A program made the position numbers and the translations under genes. Below the pieces are notes generated by a model that saw only the letters and a list, made by a program, of their open reading frames with translations, made no database searches and was not told the DNA's origin. A stretch of 34,195 nt of DNA. Origin: Alphaproteobacteria bacterium (GTDB lineage: Bacteria; Pseudomonadota; Alphaproteobacteria; SHVZ01). The stretch spans positions 1-34,195 of the forward strand of contig VGEH01000038.1 of assembly GCA_016869375.1 (NCBI GenBank), in the 5' to 3' direction. Positions 1-10,220 of the stretch are shown here, piece by piece. Positions within the stretch are counted from its first letter, which is position 1; each line of letters begins with the position of its first letter.

Positions 1-115
1 CATGCGTGCCGGTGAGGCCCAGGGTCTCGCGGATGAATTGGACGAGAAGAGTCCGCGGCTCGGCCGAGCCCGACACCTTCTTGCCGTTGACGGTCATCGA
101 CACAGTGGCGGGCAT
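1..115 (-). CDS. CoxS-like (2Fe-2S)-binding small subunit, N-terminal part only
   Basis: Only the first 38 codons lie in the window; the gene continues past the left edge. The reading begins [14 protein letters not shown] and runs through a segment ending [16 protein letters not shown]. This matches the N-terminal plant-type ferredoxin fold of the small subunit of molybdenum hydroxylases (carbon monoxide or xanthine dehydrogenase family). In that family the next residues are the first cysteine cluster, which is off the window. The family passes electrons between the molybdenum subunit and FAD through two [2Fe-2S] centres. A purine-rich ribosome site (gggaggggg) sits just before the ATG at 113-115. 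A second in-frame ATG at codon 7 is possible. Substrate cannot be inferred without the large subunit. Confidence 0.75.
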   Translation of the reverse strand, partial: MPATVSMTVNGKKVSGSAEPRTLLVQFIRETLGLTGTH

Positions 116-305
116 CGCCCCCTCCCGTTTTTTTCAGCTCTAAGGTCTTGGCCTTCCGGGCGAGACGAATGGTTCTTGTTTGGCGCCCGGCCGACGACAG
201 ATAAGTTTCGACCGGAGCCGAGCCATCGGTCAAGCGTTTGCGACAACTGGTGGGAAAACGGGAAAGCGGCTATGAACAACGTAGCGTAGAGGTGGGGAGC
301 CGGGG
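116..305. promoter_or_regulatory. Divergent intergenic region between CoxS-like gene and HCCA isomerase
   Basis: These 190 bases separate two divergent genes and must carry both 5' control regions. On the plus strand TTGTTT (176-181) and AGATAA (199-204) are 17 bases apart and resemble a sigma-70 -35/-10 pair, about 100 bases before the ATG at 306. No further gene is visible here. The promoter is a pattern match only. Confidence 0.3.
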
Positions 306-908
306 ATGCCGCAGCCGATCGAGTTCTGGTTCGACTTCTCTTCGCCCTACGGCTATCTCGCCGCCCAGAAGATCGACAAGCTCGCCGAGAACCACCGGCG
401 CTCGGCCTCGTGGCGGCCCTTTCTCCTGGGCGCGGTCTTCAAGGTGACGGGCCAGCAGCCGCTGATGAGCCTCCCCCTCAAGGGGTCCTACGCCAAGCAC
501 GACATGGAGCGCTCGGCGCGCGAGTACGAGGTACCGCTCCAGATACCGGCCAAGTTCCCGTTCCTCTCGGTCGCCGCCGCCCGCGGCTTCTACTTCATCG
601 ACGCGACCGACCCCGGCAAGGCCCGCGCCTACGCCAAGGCCGTCTATCACCGGATCTTCGGCGAGGGTCAGCCGCCCGAGACCGGCGAGCAGGCGGCCGA
701 GCTCGGGTCCAAGGTCGGCATCGATCCGAAGACGCTGCTCGCCGGCATCAACGACCAGGCGATCAAGGACAAGCTGCGATCCGAGACCGACCGCGCGATC
801 GCGGCCGGCGTCTTCGGCTCGCCCTTCTTCATCGTCGACGGCGAGCCCTTCTGGGGGCATGACCGCCTGGATCAGATCGACCGCTGGCTCGATACCGGCG
901 GATGGTGA
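306..908 (+). CDS. 2-hydroxychromene-2-carboxylate isomerase family protein (DsbA-like fold)
   Basis: 200 residues, the normal length for this family. The N-terminal motif FDFSSPYGYLA carries the Ser (12/13) that in characterised family members lies at the glutathione site. Near the C-terminus GVFGSPFFIVDGEPFWG contains the cis-Pro loop, followed by the conserved end of the thioredoxin-like domain. Family members are glutathione-dependent isomerases of aromatic degradation (NahD) or kappa-class GST-like proteins; many bacterial copies have no known substrate. The start is supported by a purine-rich ribosome site (gaggtgggga) before the ATG. The gene lies 11 bases before mccB and is probably co-transcribed with it, so a link to acyl-CoA metabolism is as plausible as aromatic degradation. 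Confidence 0.85.
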   Translation: MPQPIEFWFDFSSPYGYLAAQKIDKLAENHRRSASWRPFLLGAVFKVTGQQPLMSLPLKGSYAKHDMERSAREYEVPLQIPAKFPFLSVAAARGFYFIDATDPGKARAYAKAVYHRIFGEGQPPETGEQAAELGSKVGIDPKTLLAGINDQAIKDKLRSETDRAIAAGVFGSPFFIVDGEPFWGHDRLDQIDRWLDTGGW

Positions 909-919
909 GCTGAGCACCC

Positions 920-2527
920 ATGAGCGTCATTTCTTCCCAGATCAACCCGCGCTCGGACGAGTTCCGGCGCAACGCCGAGGCGATGCGGGCGCAGGTCGAC
1001 GACCTTCGCCGGATCCTCCAGAAGATCAGGCAGGGCGGCGGCGAGGAGGCGCGCAAGCGCCATCTCGGCCGCAACAAGCTGCTGCCGCGCGATCGCGTGC
1101 GCACGCTGCTCGATCCCGGCTCGCCCTTTCTCGAGCTGTCGCCGCTGGCCGCCTACCAGCTCTATGACGAAGAGGTGCCAGCGTCCGGCCTCATCACCGG
1201 CATCGGCCGCGTCTCGGGCCGCGAATGCGTGCTCATCGTCAACGACGCCACGGTCAAGGGCGGCACCTACTACCTCGTCACCATTAAGAAGCATCTTCGC
1301 GCCCAGGAGATCGCGCGCGAGAACCGGCTTCCCTGCATCTATCTCGTCGACTCCGGCGGCGCGCATCTGCCGAGCCAGGCCGACGTCTTCCCCGACCGCG
1401 ACCATTTCGGGCGGCACTTCTACAACATGGCGAACCTCTCGGCCGCCGATATCCCGCAAATCGCGGTGGTGATGGGAAGCTGCACCGCCGGCGGCGCCTA
1501 TGTGCCGGCGATGTCGAGCGAGGCGATCATCGTCAAGAACCAAGGGACGATCTTCCTCGGCGGCCCGCCGCTGGTGAAGGCGGCCACCGGTGAGGTCGTT
1601 TCGGCCGAGGATCTCGGCGGCGCCGATGTGCATACTCGCATCTCGGGCGTCGCCGACCACTTCGCGGAGGACGACGCGCATGCGCTCGGCATCGCCAGGC
1701 GCGCCGTCGCCAACCTGAACTATGTGAAGCAGAACCCGCTCGACGTGACGACGCCGGAAGACCCGCATTACGACCCGGCCGAGCTCTACGGCGTGATCCC
1801 GCCCGATCTCCGGACGCCCTTCGACGTGCGCGAGGTGATCGCGCGCCTGGTCGACGGGTCGCGTCTGGACGAGTTCAAGGCGCGTTACGGCACGACCTTG
1901 GTCTGCGGCTTCGCCCGCATCATGGGCTACCCGATCGGCATCCTCGCCAATAACGGCATCCTGTTCTCGGAATCGTCGCTCAAGGGCGCGCATTTCATCG
2001 AGCTCTGCTGCCAGCGCCGCATTCCGCTTCTCTTCCTGCAGAACATCTCGGGCTTCATGGTCGGGCGCAAATACGAGGCGGGCGGCATCGCCAAGGACGG
2101 CGCCAAGCTGGTGACGGCGGTCAGCTGCGCCCAGGTGCCGAAATTCACCATGCTCATCGGCGGCAGCTTCGGCGCCGGCAATTACGGCATGTGCGGGAGG
2201 GCCTACCAGCCGCGCCTCCTCTGGATGTGGCCGAACGCGCGCATCTCGGTGATGGGCGGCGAGCAGGCGGCGAACGTGCTGGCGCAGATCCGCCGCGACA
2301 ATATCGAGGCCAAGGGCGGCAAATGGCCGGCGCCGGAGGAAGAGGCGTTCAAGGCGCCGATCCGCAAGCAGTACGAGACCCAGGGGCATCCCTACTATGC
2401 CAGCGCCAGGCTCTGGGACGACGGCATCATCGATCCGCTCGACACCCGCATGGCGCTCGCGCTCGGCATCTCTGCGGCGTTGAACGCGCCGATCCCCGAG
2501 ACGCGCTTCGGCATTTTCCGCATGTGA
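920..2527 (+). CDS. mccB: Methylcrotonoyl-CoA carboxylase, carboxyltransferase (beta) subunit
   Basis: 535 residues, as expected for a biotin-dependent carboxyltransferase of the acyl-CoA carboxylase family. It transfers carboxyl from biotin to 3-methylcrotonyl-CoA in leucine degradation. The segment [20 protein letters not shown] followed by [17 protein letters not shown] is characteristic of the MCC/geranyl-CoA type rather than propionyl-CoA carboxylase. The C-terminal half contains the acyl-CoA/biotin-site segment [20 protein letters not shown] and [16 protein letters not shown]. Its partner biotin-carrying subunit is encoded at 4458-6446 and a methylglutaconyl-CoA hydratase-like gene follows directly, which supports methylcrotonyl-CoA as the substrate. 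Geranyl-CoA carboxylase is the main alternative and is less likely beside liuC. Confidence 0.93.
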   Translation: MSVISSQINPRSDEFRRNAEAMRAQVDDLRRILQKIRQGGGEEARKRHLGRNKLLPRDRVRTLLDPGSPFLELSPLAAYQLYDEEVPASGLITGIGRVSGRECVLIVNDATVKGGTYYLVTIKKHLRAQEIARENRLPCIYLVDSGGAHLPSQADVFPDRDHFGRHFYNMANLSAADIPQIAVVMGSCTAGGAYVPAMSSEAIIVKNQGTIFLGGPPLVKAATGEVVSAEDLGGADVHTRISGVADHFAEDDAHALGIARRAVANLNYVKQNPLDVTTPEDPHYDPAELYGVIPPDLRTPFDVREVIARLVDGSRLDEFKARYGTTLVCGFARIMGYPIGILANNGILFSESSLKGAHFIELCCQRRIPLLFLQNISGFMVGRKYEAGGIAKDGAKLVTAVSCAQVPKFTMLIGGSFGAGNYGMCGRAYQPRLLWMWPNARISVMGGEQAANVLAQIRRDNIEAKGGKWPAPEEEAFKAPIRKQYETQGHPYYASARLWDDGIIDPLDTRMALALGISAALNAPIPETRFGIFRM

Positions 2528-2538
2528 GGCGCCTTCAC

Positions 2539-3330
2539 GTGAGCGAACCGCTTGTCCTGATCTCGACCGACGCGCGCGGTGTCGCCACCGTTTCGTTGAA
2601 TCGCTCCGAGATCCGCAACGCCTTCAACGAGGTGCTGATCGAGGAGCTGCGCTCGACCTTCGAGCGTGTCGCCACCGATCCCAGGATCCGGATGATGGTT
2701 CTGGCCGGCAGCGGCAAGGCCTTCTCCGCCGGCGGCGACCTCAACTGGATGCGCCGCCAGGGCCAGGCGAGCGAGAAGGAGAACCTGGAGGACGGCTATC
2801 GCCTCGCGCTGATGCTGAAGACGCTCGACATCCTGCCGAAGCCGGTGGTCGGCAAGGTGCATGGCGCCGCCTTCGCCGGCGGCATCGGGCTTGTCTCCTG
2901 CTGCGATGTCGCGATCGCCGCGGAGGGTACGAAGTTCTCGCTTTCCGAGGTGAAGCTCGGCCTCGCCCCGGCGACCATCGGCCCCTACGTCACCGCCGCG
3001 ATCGGCGCGCGCCAGATGCGCCGCTATGCCGTCACCGGCGAGGTCTTCGAGGCGGCCGAGGCGAAGCGCATCGGACTCGTGCACGAGGTCGTCGCAAGCG
3101 ACATGCTGGACCAAGCGGTCGAGAAGGTCGTCGGCGAACTGCTGCTGGGCGGACCCGAGGCGCAGGCGGCAGCGAAGGAGCTGATCCGCGACATCGTCGG
3201 CCGGCCGATCGACGAAGCCTTGATGCGCGACACCGGCGCCCGCATCGCCCGGCGCCGTGCCTCGCCCGAAGGCGCCGAGGGCATCCAGGCCTTCCTCGAC
3301 AAGCGCAAGCCGAGCTGGGCCGGCGGATGA
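2539..3330 (+). CDS. liuC: Methylglutaconyl-CoA hydratase-like enoyl-CoA hydratase
   Basis: 263 residues from a GTG start at 2539, with TGAGG overlapping the mccB stop as ribosome site. It is a crotonase-fold protein. The first oxyanion-hole region is SGKAFSAGGDLNWM (58-71) and the second is VHGAAFAGGIGLVSCCDVA. The position equivalent to Glu144 of rat enoyl-CoA hydratase is Gly117, while the Glu164 equivalent is kept as Glu137 (SLSEVKLGLAPA). This pattern is shared by bacterial LiuC-type hydratases as I recall them. The enzyme would hydrate 3-methylglutaconyl-CoA, the product of the flanking carboxylase, to HMG-CoA. The reading frame is open much further upstream, but that part overlaps mccB and is not homologous. 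Confidence 0.87.
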   Translation: MSEPLVLISTDARGVATVSLNRSEIRNAFNEVLIEELRSTFERVATDPRIRMMVLAGSGKAFSAGGDLNWMRRQGQASEKENLEDGYRLALMLKTLDILPKPVVGKVHGAAFAGGIGLVSCCDVAIAAEGTKFSLSEVKLGLAPATIGPYVTAAIGARQMRRYAVTGEVFEAAEAKRIGLVHEVVASDMLDQAVEKVVGELLLGGPEAQAAAKELIRDIVGRPIDEALMRDTGARIARRRASPEGAEGIQAFLDKRKPSWAGG

Positions 3331-4457
3331 GCGACCCCGTCCTCGCCGCGCGCGCGCGCGCCTGGCTCTTCGACAAGCACCTGCCGATCTGGCGGACGCA
3401 TGGGTGGGATGCGAAGCATGGCGGCTTCCACGAGCGCCTGCAGCCGAACCTGACGCCGTTCGAGCTCGGCTACAAGCGGCTGCTGGTGCAGTGCCGGCAG
3501 CTCTACTGCTACAGCCACGCCTGCATTCTTGGACATCGCGGCGACAACGAGCGCGCGGCGCGCGAGGGCTACGCCTTCCTGATGCGCCACTATCGCGACA
3601 AACGGAACGGAGGCTGGTACTTCACGGTGACGCCGGACGGGCAGAAGCTCGACGGGCGCAAGGATTTCTACGGCCACGCCTTCGTGCTCTTCGCGCTCGG
3701 TTACTATCATCGCGCGACGGGCGACGTGACCGCGCTCACCGCCGCCGAGGACACGCTCGAGGTCGTCAAGGTCAAGCTGCATGACGGGATCAACGGCGGC
3801 TTCCACGTCGCCGCCGACGAGGCCTGGAACATCCTGCCCGGCCCGCATCTGCAGAACCCGCATATGCATCTCCTTGAAGGCCTGCTCTCGCTCGACGAGG
3901 CGGCGCCGGCGCCCGTCTATCGCATGGAAGGAAACAAGATCGTCGACCTCTTCCTCTCTAAGTTCTTCAACGGCTCGACGCTCGGCGAGTATTTCCGGGC
4001 CGACTGGTCACCCGACCCACAGCGCGGCCATATCGTCGAGCCGGGACATCATTTCGAATGGGCCTGGCTGCTCGAGCGCTTCGCCAAGCGCTTCCACCGG
4101 CCGGATGCCAAGGAAGTAGCGGACAAGCTGTTCGAGTTCGCCCGTGCCCACGGCATCGATTCGCAGTTCGGCGGCGTCTACGACGAGGTCGACCGCTACG
4201 GTCGCGTGCTCAACGACAAGAAGCGGATGTGGCCGCTGACCGAATGCCTCAAGGCCTATGCGCAGCGGCCGCATCTCAAGCTCGAGCTCGCCCGCCACTT
4301 CCGCTTCATGTTCGAGCGCTACCTCAAGGAGGACGGGCGCTGGAACGAGCATCTCGACCGGCGCCTCAACGTGGTGAACACGGCGATGCCGGGCTCGACC
4401 GGCTATCACCTGCAGCTCGGCATCCTGGAAGCGCTCCCGGCCCTGGAGGCAGCGTAG
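3327..4457 (+). CDS. AGE-family sugar epimerase/isomerase (N-acylglucosamine 2-epimerase or mannose isomerase type)
   Basis: 376 residues, the usual length of the (alpha/alpha)6-barrel AGE superfamily. Recognisable blocks are the early aromatic-rich RQLYCYSHA, NPHMHLLEGLLSL, EPGHHFEWAWLLERF with the conserved His pair, GGVYDEVDRYG, KRMWPLTECLKAYA and a C-terminal PGSTGYHLQLGILEA. The His-rich PGHHFEWAW block and the C-terminal STxYHL block carry family catalytic or substrate residues. The latter resembles bacterial D-mannose isomerases more than renin-binding-protein-type epimerases, though substrate cannot be fixed. It overlaps the liuC-like gene by ATGA and mccA follows its stop with no gap, so all three should be co-translated. 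A sugar isomerase has no evident role in leucine degradation. Confidence 0.88.
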   Translation: MSDPVLAARARAWLFDKHLPIWRTHGWDAKHGGFHERLQPNLTPFELGYKRLLVQCRQLYCYSHACILGHRGDNERAAREGYAFLMRHYRDKRNGGWYFTVTPDGQKLDGRKDFYGHAFVLFALGYYHRATGDVTALTAAEDTLEVVKVKLHDGINGGFHVAADEAWNILPGPHLQNPHMHLLEGLLSLDEAAPAPVYRMEGNKIVDLFLSKFFNGSTLGEYFRADWSPDPQRGHIVEPGHHFEWAWLLERFAKRFHRPDAKEVADKLFEFARAHGIDSQFGGVYDEVDRYGRVLNDKKRMWPLTECLKAYAQRPHLKLELARHFRFMFERYLKEDGRWNEHLDRRLNVVNTAMPGSTGYHLQLGILEALPALEAA

Positions 4458-6446
<1,989 letters not shown>

Positions 6447-7463
6447 TCAGCTCCGGAGAAGCGCGCGGTTGATGTAGCGGGCGCGGTCGTCCCAGGGGAT
6501 GCGGGAGGCGATCAGGCGCTCCTCGACCGGCGCGGCGTTCGGGCCGTAGTTCACGTGCAAGCCGTAGCGCGCCCAGAAGATCAGGCGCGGTCCGCTCTCC
6601 GGCGGGATGCCCATGTGGAGCCCGTAGGTGTCGGCGATGAGGCCGCTGCCCGCCGGCCCCGGGATCATGTCGGCGAGATGGCCGAACAACTGCCGGATCG
6701 CGGGATCGAGCCCATAGGCCTGGCCGCGACGGAAGGCGCCGCCGGCCACGGATGCACGCAGCTGCGGATCGACCTCTTCGAGCGCGCCGGGCGCGGCCTT
6801 GGCCATCTCCTGCTCCAGAAGATCGATACGGTGCGTGCGCCGCACATAGGCATGCGGCCCGCCCCTGGCATCGACATCGGTCAGGTAGAGAAAGAGCGTG
6901 CAGAAACGGAAATCGTCGAGGTCGCGATGGAAGGACTGCGAGACCTTCGCCGGCCGCGCGAGTCCCGGGAACGACCACCACGCGTTCAGCGAGTAGAGCG
7001 TCGGCGTGCAGCCGAGATAGCGCTCGGCGATGGCAAGCAGGGCCGGACTGTTCGCGAGCTCGACGAGAAAGGGCGCGGCGACGACGTCGTCGAGCGCGTA
7101 GCTGCCGTAGTGAAAGGCTTCCGCGCCTTCGCCGAGGCGCCGCGGAACCTTGTCGCTGCTCGCATGGACATGGGCGTTGAAGCATGGGCGTTCGCGGAAG
7201 TACCGCACGACCTCGGCCACCTGCGCCGGCGCCAGCAGGGAAGCGAGCGAGCAGTATCCCTCCGCCGCGAGAACCCCGGCGGCGCTGTCCACGACCGGCG
7301 ACGAGGCGATCGGCGCAGCAAAACCCCGCGCTCGAACCTGGCCTGCGAAGTGGCTCGCAATGCGGTCGCGCTCGGCGGCATCGAGCTCCTCGCGCAGCGA
7401 CTGCAGCGCCTGCCAGACCAGCGGGCCGTCGATCCGCGACATCGATGACGCGATCTCGTCCAT
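6447..7463 (-). CDS. Phytanoyl-CoA dioxygenase (PhyH) family protein
   Basis: 338 residues. The PhyH-type Fe(II)/2-oxoglutarate oxygenase core is recognisable. QSFHRDLDD gives the HxD iron ligands (His179, Asp181), TYGLHMGIP gives the distal His283, and Arg293 ten residues later could bind 2-oxoglutarate. The preceding strand FLYLTDVDARGGPHAYVRRTH is also typical. About 60 residues before the domain are not recognised. Members hydroxylate acyl-CoAs or diverse natural products, so the substrate is unknown. No strong ribosome site is seen for the ATG at 7463; Met8 (7442) is an alternative start. The gene abuts mccA tail to tail and is divergent from the SDR gene, sharing about 70 bases of control region. 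Confidence 0.8.
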   Translation of the reverse strand: MDEIASSMSRIDGPLVWQALQSLREELDAAERDRIASHFAGQVRARGFAAPIASSPVVDSAAGVLAAEGYCSLASLLAPAQVAEVVRYFRERPCFNAHVHASSDKVPRRLGEGAEAFHYGSYALDDVVAAPFLVELANSPALLAIAERYLGCTPTLYSLNAWWSFPGLARPAKVSQSFHRDLDDFRFCTLFLYLTDVDARGGPHAYVRRTHRIDLLEQEMAKAAPGALEEVDPQLRASVAGGAFRRGQAYGLDPAIRQLFGHLADMIPGPAGSGLIADTYGLHMGIPPESGPRLIFWARYGLHVNYGPNAAPVEERLIASRIPWDDRARYINRALLRS

Positions 7464-7533
7464 TCGCTTCGGTATTGCCAGCCCCGGCCATCCTTGTCTA
7501 CTAGGCGGGCATCCAATCGGCGGGGAGCGAGCG

Positions 7534-8295
7534 ATGAAGCTTCAGGGTCATGCGGCGATCGTCACCGGCGGCGGCTCCGGCTTGGGTGCCGCGACGGCGC
7601 GCGCGCTGGCGAAGGCCGGCGCCAAGGTCGCGGTCTTCGACGTCAACAAGGACGCGGCCGAGACGGTGGCGAAGGAGATCGGCGGCGTGGCTCAGGTCTG
7701 CGACGTCGCCGATGCCGGCTCGACCGAGGCCGCGGTGGCTGCCGCCGCCAAGGCCCACGGGGCCGCTCGCGTCGCCGTCGCCTGCGCCGGTATCGCGCCG
7801 GCCGCGCGCATTGTCGGCCGCGAAGGCCCGCTCGCGCTCGCCGATTTCCGCCGCGTCATTGAGGTCAACCTGATCGGCACCTTCAACATCATGCGGCTGG
7901 TCGCAGCCGGCGCCTCGCAGCTGCCGGCGCTGGATGACGGCGAGCGCGGCGTGGTCGTCACCACGGCCTCGGTCGCCGCCTATGAAGGGCAGATCGGCCA
8001 GGCCGCCTATGCCGCCTCGAAGGGCGGCGTCGCCGCCCTGACGCTGCCGGCGGCACGCGAGTTCGCCCGCTCCGGCATCCGCGTGTGCACGATCGCGCCC
8101 GGCCTCTTCGGCACGCCGCTTCTCCTCAACATGCCGCAGCCGGTGCAGGAGTCGCTGGCCGCGGGCGTTCCCTTCCCCACCCGCTTCGGCCATCCCGAGG
8201 AATATGCGCGCCTGGTGCTCGCCATCGTCGACAACCCGATGCTGAACGGCGAGACCATCCGCCTCGACGGCGCACTCCGCATGCAACCGAAATAG
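7534..8295 (+). CDS. SDR-family dehydrogenase, 3-hydroxyacyl-CoA dehydrogenase type II-like
   Basis: 253 residues from the ATG at 7534, preceded by a GGGGAG ribosome site. It is a classical short-chain dehydrogenase: cofactor loop TGGGSGLG (11-18), Asp36 at the end of beta-2 indicating NAD(H) preference, CAG at 84-86, catalytic Ser146, Tyr159 and Lys163 (YAASK). The sequence style, including APGLFGTPLL and a C-terminus with NGETIRLDGALRM, resembles the HSD10 type of hydroxyacyl-CoA dehydrogenases. That would fit the fatty or branched acyl-CoA setting of the mcc genes. Other SDR functions cannot be excluded. An in-frame open stretch upstream overlaps the opposite gene and is not part of the domain. 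Confidence 0.85.
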   Translation: MKLQGHAAIVTGGGSGLGAATARALAKAGAKVAVFDVNKDAAETVAKEIGGVAQVCDVADAGSTEAAVAAAAKAHGAARVAVACAGIAPAARIVGREGPLALADFRRVIEVNLIGTFNIMRLVAAGASQLPALDDGERGVVVTTASVAAYEGQIGQAAYAASKGGVAALTLPAAREFARSGIRVCTIAPGLFGTPLLLNMPQPVQESLAAGVPFPTRFGHPEEYARLVLAIVDNPMLNGETIRLDGALRMQPK

Positions 8296-8301
8296 CGGCT
8301 C

Positions 8302-8607
8302 CTAGTTCGGCGCGCCTTTCGAGGTCTCGTCGATGAACTTGGCGAGCGCCACATCGAGCTCGGTGACGCCGCCGGCGTCATGGGTCGCGAGCGTGATCTC
8401 GACCTTGCTGTACACGTTCGACCATTCGGGATGATGGTCGAGCTGCTCGGCCTTGAGCGCGATCCGCGTCATGAAGGCGAAGGCGCGGCTGAAATCCTCG
8501 AACTTGAAGGTCTTGCGGATCGCATCGCGTCCCTGGACCTCGCTCCAGCCGTCGAGCAGGGCAAGCGCGGCGACGCGCGCGGTTCCCTCGAGCCTCTTCG
8601 GGCGCAT
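8302..8607 (-). CDS. phhB: Pterin-4a-carbinolamine dehydratase-like protein
   Basis: 101 residues, typical for this small family. The motif [20 protein letters not shown] followed by [15 protein letters not shown] contains the paired His and the later Asp/Glu region conserved in PCD/DCoH. The enzyme dehydrates 4a-hydroxytetrahydrobiopterin produced by aromatic amino acid hydroxylases; some bacterial relatives act in molybdopterin or folate metabolism instead. The start at 8605-8607 has an AAGGAGAGG ribosome site. No phenylalanine hydroxylase gene is in the window. It ends tail to tail with the SDR gene with six bases between. Confidence 0.88.
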   Translation of the reverse strand: MRPKRLEGTARVAALALLDGWSEVQGRDAIRKTFKFEDFSRAFAFMTRIALKAEQLDHHPEWSNVYSKVEITLATHDAGGVTELDVALAKFIDETSKGAPN

Positions 8608-8661
8608 GGCCTCTCCTTCGGTGCTTGCATCAAAAGGTAGCGCCCGGTATCGCAAGGCGCC

Positions 8662-9063
8662 ATGAGCGATTGGAAGAACCGCGCCGCGCCGACCCTGGAC
8701 GAGCTCGCCCAGCTTGCCGAGGCCGCCTATGCGCGCCTGCCTCGTCCCTTCCGGGAAATGGCAGGCGACATCCTCTTCCACGTCCAGGAATTCGCCGACG
8801 AGTCGGTCCTCAAGTCGATGGGCATCGAGGATCCGTTCGAGCTGACCGGCCTCTATGACGGCGTCGACCTGACCGACCGGAGCTCGGCCGACCTTCCGGG
8901 CGGCCAGTCGCGAGTATATCTCTACCGCCGGCCGATCCTCGACGAATGGGCCGAGCGGGGCGACGTCGCCCTCGACGACCTCATCGAGCATGTGCTCATT
9001 CACGAGATCGGGCACCATCTAGGGCTTTCCGACGAGGAAATCGAGGCGATCGAGGGCCATTGA
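8662..9063 (+). CDS. Small zincin-like metallopeptidase family protein (PF06262 type)
   Basis: 133 residues. The C-terminal motif [15 protein letters not shown] supplies HExxH (His114, Glu115, His118) and a downstream Asp as in minimal zincins. The N-terminal [20 protein letters not shown] helix and the middle [13 protein letters not shown] strand region are also characteristic of this conserved bacterial family of unknown substrate. It has no signal peptide, so it is probably cytoplasmic. It is divergent from the phhB-like gene, with 54 bases between the starts. Confidence 0.87.
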   Translation: MSDWKNRAAPTLDELAQLAEAAYARLPRPFREMAGDILFHVQEFADESVLKSMGIEDPFELTGLYDGVDLTDRSSADLPGGQSRVYLYRRPILDEWAERGDVALDDLIEHVLIHEIGHHLGLSDEEIEAIEGH

Positions 9064-9076
9064 AGCTCCGCGGCGC

Positions 9077-9104
9077 TTGACTTCGCTCGGCGTCCAAAGA
9101 TGAT
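9077..9104 (+). promoter_or_regulatory. Possible promoter of the receiver gene
   Basis: TTGACT (9077-9082) and GATGAT (9099-9104) are 16 bases apart, resembling a -35/-10 pair about 30 bases before the ATG at 9138. Pattern match only. Confidence 0.3.
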
Positions 9105-9137
9105 GGCGCAGGTTTTTCGTCGATCGTGGTGGGGCCA

Positions 9138-9608
9138 ATGGCGGACGGGAAAAAGACCGTACTCGTCGTCGACGACTCGTCGTTCATGCGGACCCTGGTT
9201 AAGCAGATTCTCGGTGTCGACGAAGCCTTCGTCGTCGTCGGCGAGGCGGCCGACGGCGTCTCCGCCGTCGCTTCGGCAATGACCATGAAGCCCGACATCA
9301 TCATCCTCGACATCGAGATGCCGAAGATGGACGGGCTCGAGGTCATGAAACGCCTCAAGCTGTTCAGCCGGGCGAAGGTCATCATCCTGTCCTCGGTCGC
9401 GCAGGTCGGCTCGGAGGTCGCCCAGAAGGCACGCCTGCTCGGCGCCTTCGACGTCATCCCGAAACCATCGGGCGCGATCAGCATGGATCTCAAACCCAAG
9501 CGCGGACGTCAGCTGCTCGAGGTCATTCACTCTGCCGCCGGGCTGCCGCCGCCCGACTTCCAGGCGCTCGCCATCCGCATCAAGCAATTGTCGGTGTCTG
9601 AATCCTGA
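9138..9608 (+). CDS. Single-domain response regulator with CheB-type receiver and linker
   Basis: 156 residues from ATG 9138, preceded by GGTGGGG; an in-frame GTG at 9126 is an alternative. The receiver has Asp12-Asp13, phosphoacceptor Asp58 (ILDIEMPKMDG), the Ser85/86 switch (IILSSVAQ) and Lys109 (PKPSG). The stretch after Lys109, GAISMDLKPKRG, resembles the linker that joins receiver and methylesterase in CheB rather than a CheY end, but no catalytic domain follows. It therefore looks like a CheB-like receiver without its enzyme, probably used as a CheY-type output or phosphate sink for the CheA encoded on the opposite strand. Its last 29 bases overlap the end of the convergent cheW. Confidence 0.85.
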   Translation: MADGKKTVLVVDDSSFMRTLVKQILGVDEAFVVVGEAADGVSAVASAMTMKPDIIILDIEMPKMDGLEVMKRLKLFSRAKVIILSSVAQVGSEVAQKARLLGAFDVIPKPSGAISMDLKPKRGRQLLEVIHSAAGLPPPDFQALAIRIKQLSVSES

Positions 9609-10011
9609 TCTCGGCATGCGCGGCGAGGTCGAGGTCCTGACGCAGCCGAAGCAGGCCGGTCGGCTCGCCGGCGAGCGTGGCGATGCCGTCGAACAGGCGA
9701 TGCGCGTCCGCGAGGCTCGGCGGGAAGGGCTTCAGCACCTCCGGGGTGACCGCCACCGATCCGAGCACCTCGTCGAGGCCGAGAATGGCCAGCCTTGCAT
9801 CGTTCGCGGCGGCGCCATAAGCCAATAGCGCTCCGGCCGGCGCCGAGGTCGGCTCGCCGAGGAGCGCACGCCCATCGACATAGGGAACGACGCGGCCGCG
9901 CCACGTCGGCGTCGCATCGGACCCGGGCTCCGCCACCCAGACGTCGAGAACCGAGCCAGCCGGAACCAGCACGCGATAAGCCCCGATCCGGCCGCGAAGA
10001 TGCATGCTCAC
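9580..10011 (-). CDS. cheW: CheW-like coupling protein (single domain)
   Basis: 143 residues from GTG 10011; ATG 10005 is the alternative. The small beta-rich protein shows the CheW pattern: strand AYRVLVPAGSVLDVW, then GRVVPYVDGRALLG in place of the usual GxxxPvvDLrxllG, then LLAYGAAANDARLAILGLDEVLG like the strand that ends CheW subdomain 1. It is divergent. The GTG start forms a GTGA overlap with the ancestral cheA stop at 10008-10010, which supports both the start and operon membership. Coupling CheA to the receptor array is the expected role. Because of the amber codon in cheA, ribosomes terminating early would no longer reach this coupled start. Confidence 0.7.
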   Translation of the reverse strand: MSMHLRGRIGAYRVLVPAGSVLDVWVAEPGSDATPTWRGRVVPYVDGRALLGEPTSAPAGALLAYGAAANDARLAILGLDEVLGSVAVTPEVLKPFPPSLADAHRLFDGIATLAGEPTGLLRLRQDLDLAAHAEIRIQTPTIA

Positions 10012-10220
10012 GATGCCGCTTCCGCCCGCGCCTCGCGCCGGCGCCCGCCGGAGCGGGCGAGATCGATCAACGCGTCGGCATCGAGCACGAGGATCGGGCT
10101 GCCATCGCCGAGCAGGGCGGCACCGCCGACGCCCGGCAGCGCGGCCAGCGCCGGATGCAGGTCGCGCAGCAGGAGTTCCTGAAGGCGCAGCAACCGGTCG
10201 ACCTCGATGGCGATCGATGC
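10008..10220 (-). pseudogene. In-frame C-terminal remnant of the CheA P5 domain after an amber codon
   Basis: Directly after the TAG at 10221-10223 the same frame continues for 70 sense codons. They begin ASIAIEVDRLLRLQELLLRD and continue through GVGGAALLGDGSPILVLDAD, which is exactly the second half of a CheA P5 (CheW-like) domain. The stop at 10008-10010 overlaps the cheW start. The stretch has no ribosome site of its own and is best read as the rest of cheA rather than a separate gene. Either a nonsense mutation, a sequencing error or readthrough explains the arrangement. Confidence 0.85.

Noticed and set aside
872-2389. A 505-codon open frame on the minus strand opposite mccB
   Set aside because: No domain is recognisable and the carboxyltransferase motifs on the plus strand explain the sequence.
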